Assembly: GCA_900549995.1 (NCBI GenBank)
Contig: URQQ01000002.1
Span: forward strand, 124,001 to 188,000
DNA from: an uncultured Lachnospiraceae bacterium
GTDB taxonomy: Bacteria; Bacillota; Clostridia; Lachnospirales; Lachnospiraceae
Length of the DNA: 64,000 nt
Direction: 5' to 3'
The position numbers were made by a program, and so were the translations under genes. The notes beneath the pieces were generated by a model. It saw only the letters and a list, made by a program, of their open reading frames with translations. It had not been told where the DNA came from and made no database searches. Positions within the stretch are counted from its first letter, which is position 1; every line of letters starts with the position of its first letter. Shown piece by piece: positions 27,125 to 38,021 of the stretch.

Positions 27125-27171
27125 ATTGTAGGAACTAAAACGATCACTGTCTACAAAGCAAATGATCGTTT
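27125..27171 (-). promoter_or_regulatory. Promoter of the fucose-type operon with a split operator
   Basis: On the minus strand TAGACA (27148-27153) and TACAAT (27125-27130) are 17 bp apart. A perfect 9-bp inverted repeat, AAACGATCA (27138-27146) and TGATCGTTT (27163-27171), has one arm between -35 and -10 and the other just upstream of -35. This placement is that of a repressor operator; the DeoR-family protein encoded at 27761 or the XRE protein at 27343 would be the ligand. Confidence 0.6.
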
Positions 27172-27253
27172 CTACTATATTTTTTTAATATTTCGCTGCT
27201 TTTTTGTGCATTTTTCCTACGGTTTTCCACTGGATTTTATTGGCTTTTTATAT

Positions 27254-27291
27254 AAACTATTATAGTTTATGTATATAAACTTTAAAAGTTT
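27254..27291. promoter_or_regulatory. Two tandem AAACT-N5-AGTTT palindromes upstream of the XRE gene
   Basis: AAACTATTATAGTTT (27254-27268) and AAACTTTAAAAGTTT (27277-27291) are 15-bp palindromes with starts 23 bp apart, roughly two helical turns. They lie 50-90 bp before the XRE gene and 200 bp from the divergent dehydrogenase. They probably serve autoregulation by the XRE repressor. A possible XRE promoter is TTGTCA (27301-27306) with TATAAA (27323-27328). Confidence 0.55.
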
Positions 27292-27342
27292 TATTTTTTA
27301 TTGTCATATGTTGGTAAAATAGTATAAAAGGATGTGAATCGT

Positions 27343-27681
27343 GTGAAAAATCTCAGAAAATTAAGGCTTGAAAAGGATCTGAGCCAGCAGCAGCTGGCCA
27401 ATCTTTTGAATTCGACTCAACAGTCAATCTACAAATATGAAAAGGGAATTGCCTCCCCCAATTTAGAAATGCTTATGAATATGGCTGACTTTTTTGAAAC
27501 TTCAGTAGACTATCTGATTGGCTATACAGACATCCCGCACAAAGTGGAGCCGGTGACCGAATATAGTCTGAATATAGATGAGGAATTTTTAATCAAAAAG
27601 TACAGAAAAATGAACCCACGTACACGCCAGATCATTCACAGCATCATTGATGAATACCTGCAAAGTGCCGGCAGAGCATAA
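27343..27681 (+). CDS. XRE-family helix-turn-helix regulator
   Basis: Small cytoplasmic DNA-binding protein of about 112 residues. The HTH lies at the N-terminus (LRLEKDLSQQQLANLLNSTQQSIYKYEKG), followed by the usual MLMNMADFFETSVDYLIGYTD segment and a short C-terminal tail. I place the start at the GTG at 27343, with AAAGG 11 nt upstream; the GTG at 27334 is only 2 nt from that site. It is divergent from the fucose-type operon and directly upstream of a DeoR gene. Autoregulation through the two palindromes upstream is likely. Confidence 0.8.
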   Translation: MKNLRKLRLEKDLSQQQLANLLNSTQQSIYKYEKGIASPNLEMLMNMADFFETSVDYLIGYTDIPHKVEPVTEYSLNIDEEFLIKKYRKMNPRTRQIIHSIIDEYLQSAGRA

Positions 27682-27701
27682 CTCTGTGCCTATTTGCTTT
27701 C

Positions 27702-27730
27702 TTGACATCCCCTTTTTCGCTCCCTATAAT
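27702..27730 (+). promoter_or_regulatory. Consensus sigma-A promoter of the DeoR gene
   Basis: TTGACA (27702-27707) and TATAAT (27725-27730) are both perfect consensus hexamers with a 17-bp spacer, ending 30 bp before the DeoR-family start codon. It gives the regulator its own strong transcription independent of the XRE gene. Confidence 0.85.
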
Positions 27731-27760
27731 TGTTGTATGTAAAGAAAGAGGGAATGTAAA

Positions 27761-28519
27761 ATGAAAGCTGCATCCAGACAGTCACTGATTTATGATTACA
27801 TTAAAAGACATCACGAAGTGTCTATTAATCATATTGCCCAATATTTTAATATCTCTCCGGTAACTGTCCGCCGGTATCTGGACCGCCTGGAACAGAACGG
27901 ACTCATCTGCCGGAAATATGGAAAAGCAATCATCGCCGATAACAGCAAGGCAGAATTTTTATTTTCCTCACGCGCGCTGGCGAACCCAGAATATAAGAAA
28001 AAAATTGCAGATCTCGCGCTGCCTTATCTTCTGAAAGCCTCAACAGCTTTCTTCGACGCAAGCACAACAGCACTGGAATTATTGAAATTACTGCCCAAAA
28101 ACCAGTCCCTGACTGTATATGCTTCGAATACGGCGGTCTTAAGCTATCTTCAGAACTATCCCAATATCCGTCTGTTCATTCTTGGCGGGTATCTCTCAAG
28201 AACTGACGGAACTACCCTCGATTCCGATATCACAAAGAATATTGCAAGGCAGTTATTTGTCGATGCCGCTTTTATCTCCTGCGGCGGTTTCTCCTGCAAC
28301 GGATTCTTCGACAATGCCACCACCGGAATTGAAGTGAAACGGATCATGCTGGAAAACTCTGCCCACAATTACCTGTTGGCAGATCATACAAAATATAATT
28401 CGAAAGGGATTTTCCGGGTAGATACGTGGTCACCGATCCAGACACTGATCTGTGATTCTTCATTTGATAAAAAGGCGGAATTTATTCTGAAACAGAATTC
28501 TGTGGATGTGATTTATTGA
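27761..28519 (+). CDS. DeoR/GlpR-family transcriptional regulator
   Basis: A 252-residue sugar-responsive repressor. The N-terminal winged HTH (NHIAQYFNISPVTVRRYLDRLEQNGLICRKYGKAI, about 22-56) is followed by the DeoR sensor domain (FFDASTTALELLKLL, VYASNTAVLSYL, GGYLSRTDGTTLD, DAAFISCGGFSCNGFFD) that binds a phosphorylated sugar in family members. AGAGGG lies upstream of the ATG. As the only sugar-type repressor near the divergent operon, it is the leading candidate to bind the split operator at 27138-27171 and to respond to an intermediate such as a ketose phosphate. Confidence 0.88.
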   Translation: MKAASRQSLIYDYIKRHHEVSINHIAQYFNISPVTVRRYLDRLEQNGLICRKYGKAIIADNSKAEFLFSSRALANPEYKKKIADLALPYLLKASTAFFDASTTALELLKLLPKNQSLTVYASNTAVLSYLQNYPNIRLFILGGYLSRTDGTTLDSDITKNIARQLFVDAAFISCGGFSCNGFFDNATTGIEVKRIMLENSAHNYLLADHTKYNSKGIFRVDTWSPIQTLICDSSFDKKAEFILKQNSVDVIY

Positions 28520-28562
28520 TTTTGGTATAAATGAAAAAAGAATTTTTGTGTTAAGCTTAATT

Positions 28563-28591
28563 TTGACTTTTCTCCATACTTCTGATAGTAT
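28563..28591 (+). promoter_or_regulatory. Sigma-A promoter of a short structured transcript
   Basis: TTGACT (28563-28568), a 17-bp spacer and TAGTAT (28586-28591). Transcription would start near 28598, and there is no open reading frame before the terminator at 28640-28682, so it drives a short RNA. The 369-bp region between the DeoR and MerR genes holds this promoter, the RNA and the MerR promoter, but no gene. Confidence 0.6.
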
Positions 28592-28597
28592 AAATAA

Positions 28598-28682
28598 TAT
28601 AAAAGGTGCTACCGATAAACGGTTTGCCTGCTAATTTCTAAAAATAGACCGAATCTTGCAGGATTGGCGGTCTATTTTTTTG
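28598..28682 (+). ncRNA. Candidate small RNA or attenuated leader ending in an intrinsic terminator
   Basis: An about 85-nt predicted transcript. It has a short hairpin ACCG-ATAAA-CGGT (28611-28623), then CCTGC (28627-28631), then a perfect 12-bp terminator stem (28640-28651 with 28668-28679) and a T run. GCAGG (28658-28662), inside the terminator loop, can pair with CCTGC, making an H-type pseudoknot or an alternative fold. No Rfam family is recognised by eye. It may be a standalone sRNA, or a leader RNA whose terminator gates readthrough into the MerR gene 207 bp downstream. Confidence 0.5.
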
Positions 28683-28818
28683 TATCTATGTAGTGAAAAA
28701 GAATTATGACAACTAATGTCAGGATTGCTAAGATTAAGCTGAAAATCTTTTATCATCTTTTAACTTTCGCCATTCCCTTCCCCTATAACACTATTTTCCC
28801 CATCCAGTATTTACCGCA

Positions 28819-28849
28819 TTGACCTTCCCCTTAGGGCAAGGTGTATGAT
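28819..28849 (+). promoter_or_regulatory. MerR-type promoter with 19-bp spacer and dyad operator
   Basis: TTGACC (28819-28824) and TATGAT (28844-28849) are separated by 19 bp, longer than the usual 17, as in promoters activated by DNA distortion by MerR-family proteins. The spacer region is a 21-bp dyad (28822-28842) with arms ACCTT/AAGGT and CCCT/AGGG. It lies 40 bp before the MerR gene, so the regulator most likely controls its own operon. Confidence 0.8.
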
Positions 28850-28888
28850 AGAGACAATCACTACATAACCTGTCAAAGGAGAACAACA

Positions 28889-29719
28889 ATGTTATCTATC
28901 GGAGAATTCTCTAATATATGCAAAGTATCCGCAAAGACACTTCGCTACTATGCCGAAATAGGACTGCTTCTGCCTGCTGAAATAAATCCTGAAACCGGGT
29001 ACAGATATTATTCTGTAGAGCAGTTGGAAACAATGTTATTTATCAACCGCCTGAAAGACTACGGCTTTTCCCTGGATGAAATTAAATTCATACTAAATTC
29101 AAAAGAATCTCAGGATGAACAGCTTTACAACGCCCTCGGCCGGAAGAAAAAAGAGATTGGAAGGCAGCTGCTTGCATATGAAAAAATTCTGGAGCAGCTG
29201 GATGAGGATATCTCAACTTTAAGACAGGGCAAATCCATCATGTCATATCTTGATTCCATCGACATTCAGCTCACAGAAGTCCCTGCGATGTATCTGCTGT
29301 CTGTCCGGAAAATGGTTCCGGAATGTAATTTCCCGCAAGAATATCAAAACTGTTTCGGCCAGTTATTTCGGAAGACCGCCTTCAGCCAGCTGACAATGTC
29401 TGCCCCTCCGATGGTACTCTTCCACAGCGATGAGTTCAGTCCCTTCGGTCTGGATACCGAATTCGCCATTCCAGTCAAAGAATACGCAAAAGGCACAAGA
29501 GATTTCCACCCCGGTTTATGCCTGAAAACCGTTCTTCACGGTTCATATTCCGGACTCTCCTCTGTATATACAAAGCAGCGTGAATATGCAGAGACGAACG
29601 GCTATAAGTCCAGCAATGCACTTTATGAAGTCTATGTAACTGACCCATCTCAAGTAGAAAATGAAGACGAACTGATTACCGAAATTTATTACCCGGTGAA
29701 AAAGGAGAAGCAGATATGA
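28889..29719 (+). CDS. MerR-family transcriptional regulator with effector-binding domain
   Basis: A 276-residue regulator: MerR HTH (LSIGEFSNICKVSAKTLRYYAEIGLL and GYRYYSVEQLETMLFINRLKDYGFSLDEIKFIL, about 1-70), a coiled-coil dimerisation helix (about 75-120) and a C-terminal GyrI/BmrR-like ligand-binding domain (SVRKMVPECNFPQEY onward). The ATG at 28889 has AGGAGAA upstream; an in-frame GTG at 28841 lies within the promoter and is rejected. The gene overlaps the serine hydrolase by 4 nt (ATGA). It probably senses a small amphipathic compound such as a drug. Confidence 0.87.
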   Translation: MLSIGEFSNICKVSAKTLRYYAEIGLLLPAEINPETGYRYYSVEQLETMLFINRLKDYGFSLDEIKFILNSKESQDEQLYNALGRKKKEIGRQLLAYEKILEQLDEDISTLRQGKSIMSYLDSIDIQLTEVPAMYLLSVRKMVPECNFPQEYQNCFGQLFRKTAFSQLTMSAPPMVLFHSDEFSPFGLDTEFAIPVKEYAKGTRDFHPGLCLKTVLHGSYSGLSSVYTKQREYAETNGYKSSNALYEVYVTDPSQVENEDELITEIYYPVKKEKQI

Positions 29720-30690
29720 ATCAGGCAAAGATCACTGTAATGGAAAATAAAATAACAAAAGAATACAAAAATCTGGCAGGCATGACCGTCTTAAAGGATG
29801 GTAAGACACTCTACGAACATTACTTTAACGGATGTACGAAACATAGCCGGATTCATATTTACTCTGTAACCAAAAGCATTGTTTCCATCTTGATTGGAAT
29901 TGCCATTGATCAAGGTTACATCAAAAACACAGATCAGAAAGTACTTGAATTCTTTCCAGATTACACCGTGAAAAAAAGAGAAAAAACAATCCAGACTATT
30001 ACACTGAAAGATTTGATCACAATGACAGCGCCCTACAAATATAAATTTGCACCTTACATAAAATATTTCACCAGTGAAGACTGGGTGACCTTTACCCTTG
30101 ATCTGTTAGGAGGTAATAAACAGCCGGGAGAGTTTCGATACGCCCCACTGATCGGGCCTGATATTCTCTGCGGAATTCTCAGAAACGCAACCGGACAGTC
30201 TGTACTTGAATTTGCAGCAAAAAATCTGTTCTCTCCTCTTGGAATCACCGTAGAACGCAGTATCACCTTTCAAAGTAAGGAAGAGCAGATGGCGTTTAAC
30301 AAGGCGGACAATATCAGCGGATGGGTCTCTGATCCGGCCGGGGTCAATTCCGGAGGATGGGGGCTTACACTCTCGCCCGCAGATATGGCAAAGATCGGCC
30401 AGCTATATTTAGATAACGGTCTGTGGAACGGATCGCAGATTGTATCATCCGGCTGGGTAAAGGAAAGTACCAAAGAGCACAGCCGATGGGACCAACAAAA
30501 GCTTTCTTATGGATATCTGTGGTGGGTGAATAATGACCATGAATTTTCAGCAATGGGGGACGGCGGTAATGTCATCTATGTGAATGTTGAGAAGAACATC
30601 GTAATTTCCATTGCTGCCTTTTTCAAACCCAACGTAACCGACAGAATAGAATTTATCAAAGAATTTGTTGAACCCGCGTTTGAGAATTGA
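29716..30690 (+). CDS. Beta-lactamase-family (class C fold) serine hydrolase
   Basis: A 324-residue protein of the penicillin-binding/class C beta-lactamase superfamily. The nucleophile motif SxxK is present as Ser50-Val-Thr-Lys53, and a C-terminal GDGGNVIYVN segment corresponds to the KTG/HxG strand. There is no signal peptide, so it is probably cytoplasmic and an esterase or amidase rather than a cell-wall enzyme or true beta-lactamase. Translational coupling to the MerR gene (4-nt overlap) suggests that it modifies the compound sensed by that regulator. Confidence 0.8.
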   Translation: MNQAKITVMENKITKEYKNLAGMTVLKDGKTLYEHYFNGCTKHSRIHIYSVTKSIVSILIGIAIDQGYIKNTDQKVLEFFPDYTVKKREKTIQTITLKDLITMTAPYKYKFAPYIKYFTSEDWVTFTLDLLGGNKQPGEFRYAPLIGPDILCGILRNATGQSVLEFAAKNLFSPLGITVERSITFQSKEEQMAFNKADNISGWVSDPAGVNSGGWGLTLSPADMAKIGQLYLDNGLWNGSQIVSSGWVKESTKEHSRWDQQKLSYGYLWWVNNDHEFSAMGDGGNVIYVNVEKNIVISIAAFFKPNVTDRIEFIKEFVEPAFEN

Positions 30691-30735
30691 AAGAAGAAGT
30701 CCTTGCTTATTTTACCGCATAGGACTTCCTTTTTT
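30691..30735 (+). terminator. Terminator between convergent serine hydrolase and MATE genes
   Basis: Stem GAAGTCCT (30696-30703) with AGGACTTC (30721-30728), followed by a C and six T. It lies 5 bp after the hydrolase stop, and serves the plus strand well; on the minus strand the trailing U run is weak. Confidence 0.75.
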
Positions 30736-30741
30736 ATCAGA

Positions 30742-32076
30742 TTACGATGTTAGTATTTCTTTCACCGGTTTTCTGTCCGCCACTTCTTTCGTCTGACGCT
30801 TTCGGTACAGATGCAGGCAGAAAAGAAGCGCAATTATTTCTGTCACAGGAAATGTAAGCCACACAAAATTAAGTCCTGTAAAATGAAACAGCCAGGCCAG
30901 AGGCACCAAAAGAACTATCTGGCGGAGAATTGTTACACTGATGCTTGCCCCGCCCCGGTTGACTCCCTGGAAATAGACAGTCAGCATAATGACAAAGGCA
31001 GCTGGAATAAAACTTATCGATATCACACGAAGTGCCGTAGCTCCGATCTCCAGAATTTCCGGTTTCTGTGAAAATATAGATAACAGTTGTCTCGGAACTG
31101 CCATGAATACCACACACCCCAGTACCATCACAACACATGAGGTTATGACAGAACATTTCAGCGTCTGCTTCACCCGGTCAAACTTTTCTGCACCATAATT
31201 AAAACTTATAATCGGCAGAATCACCTGCTGAAGACCAAAAAGCGGTATGAAGAAGAATGTCTGGAGTTTATAATATATGCCAAGTACGGTAACTGCATCT
31301 TCTGTAAATTGCTTCAGTATAAAGTTCAATCCCACCATGTACAGTGTATAAAGAGACTGCATAATAATCGATGGCATTCCCGCTTGATATATGGCTATGC
31401 AGCAGCTAAACCTGAGCCTGCCACGGAGTCTGTAGCGGGATAATACTGCGGCCAGCACAATGATCATCGCTCCCCACTGCCCAATCACTGTCGCCACTGC
31501 CGCACCGCGGATTCCCATCACCGGAAGACCAAACTTACCAAAAATCAAAATCGGATCTAACACAACATTCAGCAGAGCACCAATCACCTGTGCACACATG
31601 GGAAGAAGCATATTCCCTCTGGCCTGAAGAATTTTCGTACAATTCGCCTCAACAAACATTCCCAGTGAAAAGAGAAAAATAATCTGACTGTATTGAACTC
31701 CATACATTTGAACAGACAGCTGGTCTGATGAGAACGCACAGTATCCCTTGATACAAAGCATCCCAATCACTGCAAAGATCAAGAAATTAACAATCCCCAA
31801 AAATAAACCGTTTTTAATTATGTCATTCTGGGATTTTATATCATTTTCCCCATCCATCCTTGAGACAAGAATATTAATGCCGGTTCCTGTACCTGTGGAA
31901 ATGGCTGTCATCAGAAGCTGAATCGGGAAAATGATAGAAAGAGCAGTCAGTCCTGCCGGTGAATACTGCGCAACAAAATAGCTGTCTACGATATTGTAGA
32001 CTGACTGAATCAGCAGCGCAAGCATGACCGGAGGACATAATTTTAACAATAGTTTCCAAATAGGTGTTTGATTCAT
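30742..32076 (-). CDS. MATE-family efflux transporter
   Basis: Multidrug and toxic compound extrusion antiporter of 444 residues with twelve predicted membrane segments and the internal repeat of two six-helix halves. Typical segments are PVMLALLIQSVYNIVDSYFVAQ at the N-terminus and the second-half GLQQVILPIISFNYGAEKFDRV. It exports cationic drugs or metabolites with Na+ or H+ exchange. It is 66 bp downstream of a MerR regulator on the same strand, which should control it. Confidence 0.88.
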   Translation of the reverse strand: MNQTPIWKLLLKLCPPVMLALLIQSVYNIVDSYFVAQYSPAGLTALSIIFPIQLLMTAISTGTGTGINILVSRMDGENDIKSQNDIIKNGLFLGIVNFLIFAVIGMLCIKGYCAFSSDQLSVQMYGVQYSQIIFLFSLGMFVEANCTKILQARGNMLLPMCAQVIGALLNVVLDPILIFGKFGLPVMGIRGAAVATVIGQWGAMIIVLAAVLSRYRLRGRLRFSCCIAIYQAGMPSIIMQSLYTLYMVGLNFILKQFTEDAVTVLGIYYKLQTFFFIPLFGLQQVILPIISFNYGAEKFDRVKQTLKCSVITSCVVMVLGCVVFMAVPRQLLSIFSQKPEILEIGATALRVISISFIPAAFVIMLTVYFQGVNRGGASISVTILRQIVLLVPLAWLFHFTGLNFVWLTFPVTEIIALLFCLHLYRKRQTKEVADRKPVKEILTS

Positions 32077-32142
32077 CTTAACTTCATCCTTTCTTTTTGG
32101 AAAGAATAAAGGATGGAGTTACTACACAGTCAAGCGTTTTTT

Positions 32143-32958
32143 TTATTTTTTTATCAAATGCACCCTGATCTCACAGTAGTAATCATTAATATAATCAAAC
32201 AGCTGAAGTCCAAGCTCCTCAGCATAGACAGCGTCCGTCGTGTAACCATTCTCTTCCATCCACTCAAGAACAGGCGTAAAGTCCGTTGTCTCTTCAATGA
32301 TACGTACAATACAGACAGCATAATCCCCCTCCGGCAAAGTATACAGATTCTCCGGTTTTGTATGGGTATAACGGCAATTTCTGATCTTTAAGTACTCCCT
32401 GAGCTTGTATACATTTCCCTTTTCCATCTCCTCCAGGTCAATCATATACCCGTATTTCCGCTGTATCGTTCCGGCATATTCCAGTTCATCTTTTGCCGCC
32501 TCCTGCATATTGGCATGGTAAGACGCAGCATCCCTTTTCATCTGTCCTGCAATGACAATCTCCTCTTTCAGCCATTTCTTCTGAACATCATTTAAGTTAA
32601 CCCCCTTAGAAATCCGATGGTTTTCCCGGTCATACCATTTGATATCATCCGCCACCTGCTGATAATACCGGCTCAGCCGCAATGCTTCATTCCGATACTC
32701 TAACAAAAGCTCTGTTATCTTCGCATTATCATGAAGGTCCAGAATCTGCTTTACTTTATCAAGCGGTACACTCAATTTCCGGCAGGTGGCAATGATATCC
32801 AGCTGCCACAGGTTAAACCTTGAATAGTACCTGTACTGATTATTTTCATCAATATAATCCGGCACCAGCAGTCCTGTTTTACTGTAAAAATGCAGTGTAT
32901 CCTTTGAGATACCAGTGATTTTACTGACCTCACCGATCAGATAATACCCTTCCTTCAT
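32143..32958 (-). CDS. MerR-family transcriptional regulator (MATE-linked)
   Basis: A 271-residue MerR protein: HTH (YLIGEVSKITGISKDTLHFYSKTGLLVPDYI, then the wing NQYRYYSRFNLWQLDIIATCRKLSVPLDKVKQIL), a long helix, and a C-terminal GyrI-like effector domain (YKLREYLKIRNCRYTHTKPENLYTLPEGDYAVCIVRI). The AAGGGGG site precedes the ATG. It is first in a two-gene unit with the MATE exporter and likely activates it in response to the exported compound. Confidence 0.85.
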   Translation of the reverse strand: MKEGYYLIGEVSKITGISKDTLHFYSKTGLLVPDYIDENNQYRYYSRFNLWQLDIIATCRKLSVPLDKVKQILDLHDNAKITELLLEYRNEALRLSRYYQQVADDIKWYDRENHRISKGVNLNDVQKKWLKEEIVIAGQMKRDAASYHANMQEAAKDELEYAGTIQRKYGYMIDLEEMEKGNVYKLREYLKIRNCRYTHTKPENLYTLPEGDYAVCIVRIIEETTDFTPVLEWMEENGYTTDAVYAEELGLQLFDYINDYYCEIRVHLIKK

Positions 32959-32972
32959 CGTCTGTTCCCCCT

Positions 32973-33021
32973 TGACATTTTAGATGTCACCTATCATACC
33001 TCAGAATTATTTCCTATACAA
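32973..33021 (-). promoter_or_regulatory. Promoter and dyad upstream of the MerR-MATE unit
   Basis: On the minus strand TTGTAT (33016-33021), 17 bp, TATGAT (32993-32998). A dyad TGACAT/ATGTCA (32973-32989) lies in the early leader, just downstream of the transcription start, a position suited to repression. The 401-bp gap to licT otherwise holds only the licT promoter, RAT and terminator. Confidence 0.55.
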
Positions 33022-33120
33022 GTTCAAACACGCCCTAATTTCCAGACAGGCAATATTCACAAAAATATCATCTGAAATTTGGGAAAAACAGAGAAAGATA
33101 ATGTATGGCAAATCCTCTAA

Positions 33121-33149
33121 TTGACTTCCTTTTGCCGCCGTGATATGAT
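33121..33149 (+). promoter_or_regulatory. Sigma-A promoter of the beta-glucoside PTS operon
   Basis: TTGACT (33121-33126), 17-bp spacer, TATGAT (33144-33149). The transcript would begin near 33157, immediately before the antiterminator element, as expected for LicT-controlled operons. Confidence 0.8.
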
Positions 33150-33162
33150 CTCGTTGTAAACA

Positions 33163-33191
33163 GGATAGTGATTGCGTAAGCAAGCTAAACC
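33163..33191 (+). promoter_or_regulatory. RAT (ribonucleic antiterminator) for LicT
   Basis: A 29-nt element starting GGATAGTGATTGC and ending AGCTAAACC, with the GGAT and AAACC ends and the central TGC...GCA pairing of BglG/SacY/LicT targets. Its 3' end overlaps the 5' arm of the following terminator, so binding of active LicT prevents termination. Confidence 0.85.
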
Positions 33192-33254
33192 TATATGTAG
33201 AGATATATTTGAAAGCAGCATCTTTCAGATTTATTTGTGCGTATAGGTTTTTTT
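33187..33254 (+). terminator. Leader terminator overlapping the RAT
   Basis: Stem AAACCTATA (33187-33195) with TATAGGTTT (33242-33250), followed by a T tract. Its first five bases are the last bases of the RAT, so the RAT and terminator folds are mutually exclusive. It stops transcription before licT in the absence of beta-glucoside. Confidence 0.85.
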
Positions 33255-33359
33255 ATTTCCACAGGAAGCGGGTCAAAGTCAGGCTTCCTGACTCTGGCAG
33301 CTGCTGCAAGTGTCTTAACTTCCAAAATAATAATATTAACCAGACAAGGGGGAACGAAA

Positions 33360-34205
33360 ATGAACATATTTAAAGTCCTAAACAACAATGTGGCAGTTGT
33401 TCTGGATGAGAAAAACCAGGAAAAAATTGTCATGGGGAAGGGACTCTGTTTTAAGAAAAGAGCCGGCGACAAAATCGAAAATGCTCTCATTGACAAGACC
33501 TTTTCTCTCTCCGCCTCAGAAGCCCGCAACAAATTCCAGGTGCTGATTCAGGATGTACCTATGGAACATATCATCATTGGGGAGGAAATCATCTCAGAGG
33601 CCAAAACCAGACTTGGAAAAAAATTGAACGACATGGTTTATATCTCTTTAATTGACCACGTCCATACTTCCATTGTCCGGTATCTGGATGGCATTACTGT
33701 AAAAAATGTTCTGCTGTGGGATATCCGGAGATTTTACAGAGATGAATTTCAGCTTGGGCTGTGGGCACTTGATCTGGTGGAACACAAGTGTAAAGTCCGG
33801 CTTCCGGAAGATGAGGCAGGTTTTATCGCCCTACATCTTGCCAACGCCCAGATGGATCAGGAAGTCATGCACAACATGTATGAAATCACGCGGATCATGC
33901 AGGAGATCGTCAATCTTGTTAAATACTTTTTTCATATTGAATTCAATGAAGATGATGTCTACTATTACCGCTTCATCACACATTTGAAATTTTTTGCACA
34001 ACGCCTGATTGAACATAAAACATATGAGGAAGAAGATAATGAAGACCTGTGGGAAGTCATCCGGTCAAAATATCCGAAAGCCTATCAATGTGTAGAGAAG
34101 ATCACACAGTTCATAGCAAAAAAATATGACTATCAACTGTCAAAAGATGAACAGCTCTATCTGACCATTCATATTGAACGTGTCATTAACAATACTGCAA
34201 AGTAA
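33360..34205 (+). CDS. licT: LicT/BglG-family transcriptional antiterminator
   Basis: A 281-residue RNA-binding antiterminator. The N-terminal CAT domain (MNIFKVLNNNVAVVLDEKNQEKIVMGKGLCFKKR, about 1-55) binds the RAT; PRD1 and PRD2 follow (about 65-280) with the conserved His-containing motifs (LIDHVHTSIVR, GFIALHLANAQ, LTIHIERV) that are phosphorylated by the PTS. Start at the ATG at 33360 with AGGGGGAA upstream; the frame extends 123 bp further 5' but through leader sequence. It switches on its own operon when substrate lowers EII-mediated phosphorylation, and can be activated by HPr. Confidence 0.93.
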   Translation: MNIFKVLNNNVAVVLDEKNQEKIVMGKGLCFKKRAGDKIENALIDKTFSLSASEARNKFQVLIQDVPMEHIIIGEEIISEAKTRLGKKLNDMVYISLIDHVHTSIVRYLDGITVKNVLLWDIRRFYRDEFQLGLWALDLVEHKCKVRLPEDEAGFIALHLANAQMDQEVMHNMYEITRIMQEIVNLVKYFFHIEFNEDDVYYYRFITHLKFFAQRLIEHKTYEEEDNEDLWEVIRSKYPKAYQCVEKITQFIAKKYDYQLSKDEQLYLTIHIERVINNTAK

Positions 34206-34266
34206 TAGAGGTACCATAACCACACCAGGATGGTGACATTTAGTTGGCCAAACCTTCATAGTGTAA

Positions 34267-37685
<3,419 letters not shown>

Positions 37686-37699
37686 AAGGAGAATATGAA

Positions 37700-37957
37700 A
37701 TGAAAACATTCAGTTATGTCATTAAAGATAAAGTAGGAATTCACGCAAGACCGGCAGGAATGCTTGTGAAAGAAGCAAAAAAATATGAAAGCCAGATTAA
37801 GGTTCATAAAGACGATAAGTCAGCCGAGGCAACAAAACTTATGGCTCTCATGGGGCTTGGTGTGAAATGTGGTCAGACAGTGGACATTGAAATTGCAGGT
37901 TCAGATGAAGAAACTGCTTATGAAGGCATTAAATCATTCTTTGAAACAAACTTATAA
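37700..37957 (+). CDS. ptsH: HPr-family phosphocarrier without Ser46
   Basis: An 85-residue HPr. The catalytic site GIHARPAG with His15 is intact. Aligned without gaps to typical Firmicute HPr, the regulatory Ser46 (normally within the LKSIMG segment) is Lys46, preceded by Thr45 (ATKLMALMGLG). It should carry phosphate from enzyme I to EIIA, but should not be a normal substrate of HPr kinase, and so should not form the CcpA co-repressor. It follows the glucosidase by 14 bp and precedes ptsI, so it seems dedicated to this operon. Confidence 0.92.
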   Translation: MKTFSYVIKDKVGIHARPAGMLVKEAKKYESQIKVHKDDKSAEATKLMALMGLGVKCGQTVDIEIAGSDEETAYEGIKSFFETNL

Positions 37958-37969
37958 AAAGACAACGGG

Positions 37970-38006
37970 GCCGGACTTTTGCATATATTAAAGTCTGGCT
38001 CTATTT
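37970..38006 (+). terminator. Intercistronic hairpin between ptsH and ptsI
   Basis: A 10-bp stem, GCCGGACTTT (37970-37979) with AAAGTCTGGC (37990-37999, one G-T pair), followed by a short broken T tract. Probably a partial terminator that lowers ptsI relative to ptsH, or an mRNA stabiliser. Confidence 0.65.
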
Positions 38007-38021
38007 CTACAGGAGGATCTT

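Noticed and set aside
29716..30690. Serine hydrolase as a secreted beta-lactamase resistance gene
   Set aside because: The SxxK motif is present but there is no signal peptide or lipobox, so a periplasmic/extracellular beta-lactamase role is not supported.
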